Source of the DNA: Larix kaempferi
Lineage: Eukaryota > Streptophyta > Pinopsida > Pinales > Pinaceae
Reading direction: 5' to 3'
Length of the DNA: 64,000 nt
Assembly: GCA_027924585.1 (NCBI GenBank)
Contig: BSBM01001927.1
Location: forward strand, 514,160-578,159
Position numbers and translations under genes: made by a program. A model generated the notes under the pieces. That model ran no database searches. It saw only the letters and a program-made list of their open reading frames with translations, and was not told the DNA's origin. Of the stretch, positions 61,054-64,000 are shown piece after piece. The first letter of the stretch is position 1. Every line of letters begins with the position of its first letter.

Positions 61054-61113
<60 letters not shown>

Positions 61114-62655
61114 CTTTATATTGATGCATTTTCATACATAATAATATCAATTTGCAAAGATAGTATTGGATTAATTAATTAATTTTCACTTGAAAATAGG
61201 ATTTGGCTTGTTTTTCTAGAGATTTCCTTCCAAAATCCTAAAGATGTCTCTTACCTAGGTTAAGATAATCACACACAATAATAATAATAATAATAATGTT
61301 CTTAATCATGCTTCACATAGGCTACCATTAGCAATTAACTCATAATAATAATTCACTTCTACTAGTGAGCATAAGCTCCTCTTGACGTGTAATAGTAGAA
61401 GTTAACTCCCTCTTTAGATCATAGGATCTTGTTGATATTTTTCCATGATAAGTTCATAATGGCTACTAGATAATTCAAAACCACTACTCTGATGTTTTAG
61501 GATAGGATTATGTTATTGGCTATTCACTTAAGCTAATAAACGAGTAAGGTTAACTCACTTCCGCTTGAGTGCAAATGTTCATAAGCTAATGATCACAATT
61601 AACTTATCTTCGGGACTTATAGGTACCAAGATGACACCCAATCATCATCAACCAAATTCCCAAGGATTCTCTAACCTCTGACCTTTCCTGTTAGTGGATA
61701 CCATCACCCCTCTTTACAATTTCCTTGCACATTTATTCCCCTAGGTTATTTTATTAATTCTTAATTTGCATTCGATGTCAACATGATTTAGCTAGCGCAT
61801 GGTTTCTACTATACAATCACAATGCTATCTAGTGCTAAAACATTCACTAGCGTGGCATTGGCATTGAGATCCTGGCCATGAACTCGTTCACAATCACATT
61901 TACATCCTTGTATTTCAATTACAACAATTAGGCATCAAGAGAGACATATATTACAAGTATTCTTATTCCAAAAGGTTTCAAGAGAATGGTAAGGGTATTA
62001 TGTTAATGCTTGTGAATAGAAATCTAGATGATAAATGTGATATATTCCTTTTTATGTTTCATTTAGAAGCATCAATTTTGGGTATGAATATGTGATGTTG
62101 GTGTTCTTTCGGGATTGGAGCCGCTCTGATGGTTACATCGGGTTATTTGATTTCACGTGATCTTTATTGTACCAGAGTAACTTAGGATAGATGCAGTTTC
62201 TTTTACTTAGATAGTTTTTGTTTACAATAATATAGTTTTGTTCTCTGAACAAATCAATATGGTGGAGAATTGTTCCATGTATTTGAAACTTTTACTTTAG
62301 TTCTGTTTTTAATTTTGCAGGAAGAGGAAGAGAATACAAGACATGTACTTAATGCCATAAATAAAACTCTCCCCATGAATAAAATTTATGTCATGTATAG
62401 AGACGTTTTGTCAAGTGTCTTTCATCATTTTTATTTACTAGTCCCTTGAATACTTTTCTTTGAATTGAACAGGTTTCCATTTATTCATCATTGGAAATGA
62501 TCATTCAATCAACATGAGATTTTACTATCCTTTTGATTCTGGCTCTAGGTACACTTCTTAATATCCATTCAGTGGAGTACGTATTTGTTTTTTGAAGCTA
62601 AGGAATACATTTGAAGGAGACCACTACAATTATTGCTCTAATCTTTGGAAGATCT
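61011..62655 (+). repeat. Module A, copy 6, with a two-exon gene fragment
   Basis: Contains the longest (TA)n run in the window (about 61054-61111). Exon a is 61932-61988 with changes at its first residue and at Asp to Tyr. Exon b starts at 62321 (intron 332 bp), encodes EEEENTRHVLNAINKTLPM and has a 4-base deletion near 62413 that shifts its end. Confidence 0.85.
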
Positions 62656-62791
62656 ATTTGCGCATCTATTTCTTGAGTTCATGTTCTTCTTCATCTTGTG
62701 CATATACTGCTTCAAAGTGCCTTCCATATACTTCTTCATACTTATGCAGGAATGTTGTATCCACTTTTACTTCAGCTGATATCAATGACTC
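62654..62791 (-). pseudogene. Minus-strand 3'-terminal exon, module II copy 3
   Basis: Same frame and length as at 38113-37976 and 51228-51091 (46 codons including the stop). It shares VYGRHFEAVYAQDEEEHELKK and the early TAG of copy 1 before MRK. Confidence 0.45.
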
Positions 62792-64000
62792 ATACTAAAT
62801 CAATTGACATCCTCTTTGACATAAATTGACATTCAACCACTTGACATCATCTTTAGTTGACATCAATGACAACCAAAGCTCAACATGTAATTCACCCAAT
62901 TCTATACGCTATTCTTGGATTATGAATCAATTTTAGAATTTTGAACAACAAGATCACTAAGCCCTTTTCTTATTTCCTTTCAGAAATTTCTGTAAGTCCA
63001 TCAAATTCTTCAGCCAATGAAGTCTTAGCATTAATTAACTTCAATTCATACTCTTCTTTAGCAAGGATTTTGTTTTCATGAACACTTGAGGGTCCATCCA
63101 ATACCTTTATTGCATCGATAGACTTGAAGAAAACTTGGCTTTTTATTTCTCTCAATATATTGTAGGTTGCAATCAATTGTTCCAAGACATCAACATCCCA
63201 TCTAGATATTACCTCTCTCAACCTTGAATTTGAAGGAAGATTATCCTTTTGTAACATGTGCTCATTCATATCAGCTAATCTTTGATGAAAGTTTAAACAT
63301 AACTTTTATAAAAATCTCAATACTGGGGTCATTGATTTAAAGACTTAGATAAATTCTTTTTTTGGTGAAAGTCGAAGAATTGCTCACCAATTCCCATAGG
63401 TCCATTAAAAATTAATTTGGTCTTCAAGATTAGTTGCCATTATCTCTCTAACACCTTACAACTGCCCTTGTTCTTTGCTTGCCTTCACAATCTTTCCCGA
63501 ACTATATTTTGAATATTCTTCTAGTGCCTTGGTAGCATGTGGTTGCATAAATAATGGTTTGGGAGTCGATGTAGATTCCAGTTCAAGTATTCTCTTTTTC
63601 AATATGCAATTTTTTTTTTACTATTAATGGATAGAATGTGTAAGCATTCCTCATGTAGTTTCAAAGCTCCTTATATTCCCAACTCCTTGACTTCTAGTAT
63701 AGTACTATTATTTTGAAAATGTTTCTATCCTTCCACTCGAACTCTTCCAATTTGTGGTTTCTTGCACTGTAGTGGGAAAAGTTGATTTATATAAGGTACC
63801 TTTTTAAATGGACACATCAATTTTTTTAAGTACTTGTTCAACTGAATTTGTTAACTTGCAAAGGAAACAGGCATCTTCTGAGAAATTTTCAATAGAAATC
63901 AATTTGGGAAAAAAAACAACCTTTGCACAGGTAGGGATCCCGACCCCTATATCTCTTATATGTAGAAGGAGGGCCTATTGTCGTGAATCTCCAACTTTGG
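62656..64000 (+). repeat. Module II, copy 3 (cut by the window edge)
   Basis: Collinear with the first 1.3 kb of copies 1 and 2. It carries the 3'-terminal minus exon (62791-62654), the coiled-coil-like exon (63269-62930) and the LHE/ECLDIL fragment (about 63660-63480). Confidence 0.88.
62930..63269 (-). pseudogene. Minus-strand coiled-coil-like exon, module II copy 3
   Basis: Text MNEHMLQKDNLPSNSRLREV, RWDVDVLEQLIATYNILREI, FFKSIDAIKVLDGPSSVHEN and EYELKLINAKTSLAEEFDGL. A one-base deletion after 'ISE' (at about 62983) shifts the end relative to copy 2. Confidence 0.5.

Noticed and set aside
1-64000. CRISPR array or bacterial-type operon
   Set aside because: Repeats are contiguous satellites or long modules without uniform unique spacers. 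The gene remnants have spliceosomal introns.

Overview
This window reads as repeat-dominated nuclear DNA of a land plant. The evidence is spliced exon remnants with short GT-AG introns, a chromodomain-bearing Ty3/gypsy polyprotein, a CACTA-type transposon end, plant-like gag fragments and long AT-rich intergenic stretches. A gymnosperm or another large-genome plant is plausible, but nothing here fixes the lineage. I see no intact protein-coding gene, no rRNA or tRNA gene, no CRISPR array and no bacterial-type operon. Nearly everything is satellite, transposon remnant, or decaying and duplicated gene fragment.

Left third (1-8.8 kb): three unrelated tandem arrays lie close together. Positions 1-3540 are a GAT/ATC triplet array that switches strand and carries a higher-order period near 600 bp. 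After a 0.9 kb spacer, 4472-7098 is a GC-rich satellite of about 358 bp with seven full units and a partial eighth. It joins abruptly to a composite array (about 7099-8072, unit 152-173 bp) mixing TTAGGG-like and GAT/GGT blocks, which passes into a GAT/GGT array (8072-8823).

9-14.4 kb: mostly unannotated sequence, then a minus-strand spliced gene remnant (11417-14222). Its last six exons can be followed in a single phase with introns of about 97-150 bp. It has two in-frame stops, apparent one-base shifts in G/C homopolymers and one missing acceptor. I do not recognise the protein family.

14.4-25 kb: a nest of dispersed, direct and inverted repeats rich in TCGAC/GGTCGA. It includes a foldback structure with arms of about 755 bp and a 1.16 kb spacer (17462-20134), a 190 bp direct repeat 898 bp apart, a 3 x 39 bp tandem repeat and a GGTCGA minisatellite.

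25-30 kb: an old diverged copy of part of module I (see below), a G-rich then T-rich low-complexity stretch, and a decayed retrotransposon gag region (about 26.8-28.7 kb).

30-64 kb: a large modular segmental duplication. Modules P (about 1 kb), A (about 1.63 kb), I (about 3.63 kb) and II (about 4.17 kb) are arranged P-A-I-A-II, then a Ty3/gypsy insertion, then P-A-(I deleted to 68 bp)-A-II, then P(truncated)-A-I-A-II, running off the right edge. All six A modules keep the same two short plus-strand exons with intact splice sites and an intron of 332 or 334 bp. Module II carries minus-strand exon-like pieces of an unrecognised gene. One is a 597-nt exon cut at the same base in both complete copies by a CACTA-type terminus. 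The gypsy element (42545-about 46930) is 5'-truncated inside reverse transcriptase and has several stops and a frameshift, but keeps RNase H, integrase and chromodomain segments, a polypurine tract and a probable 3' LTR.
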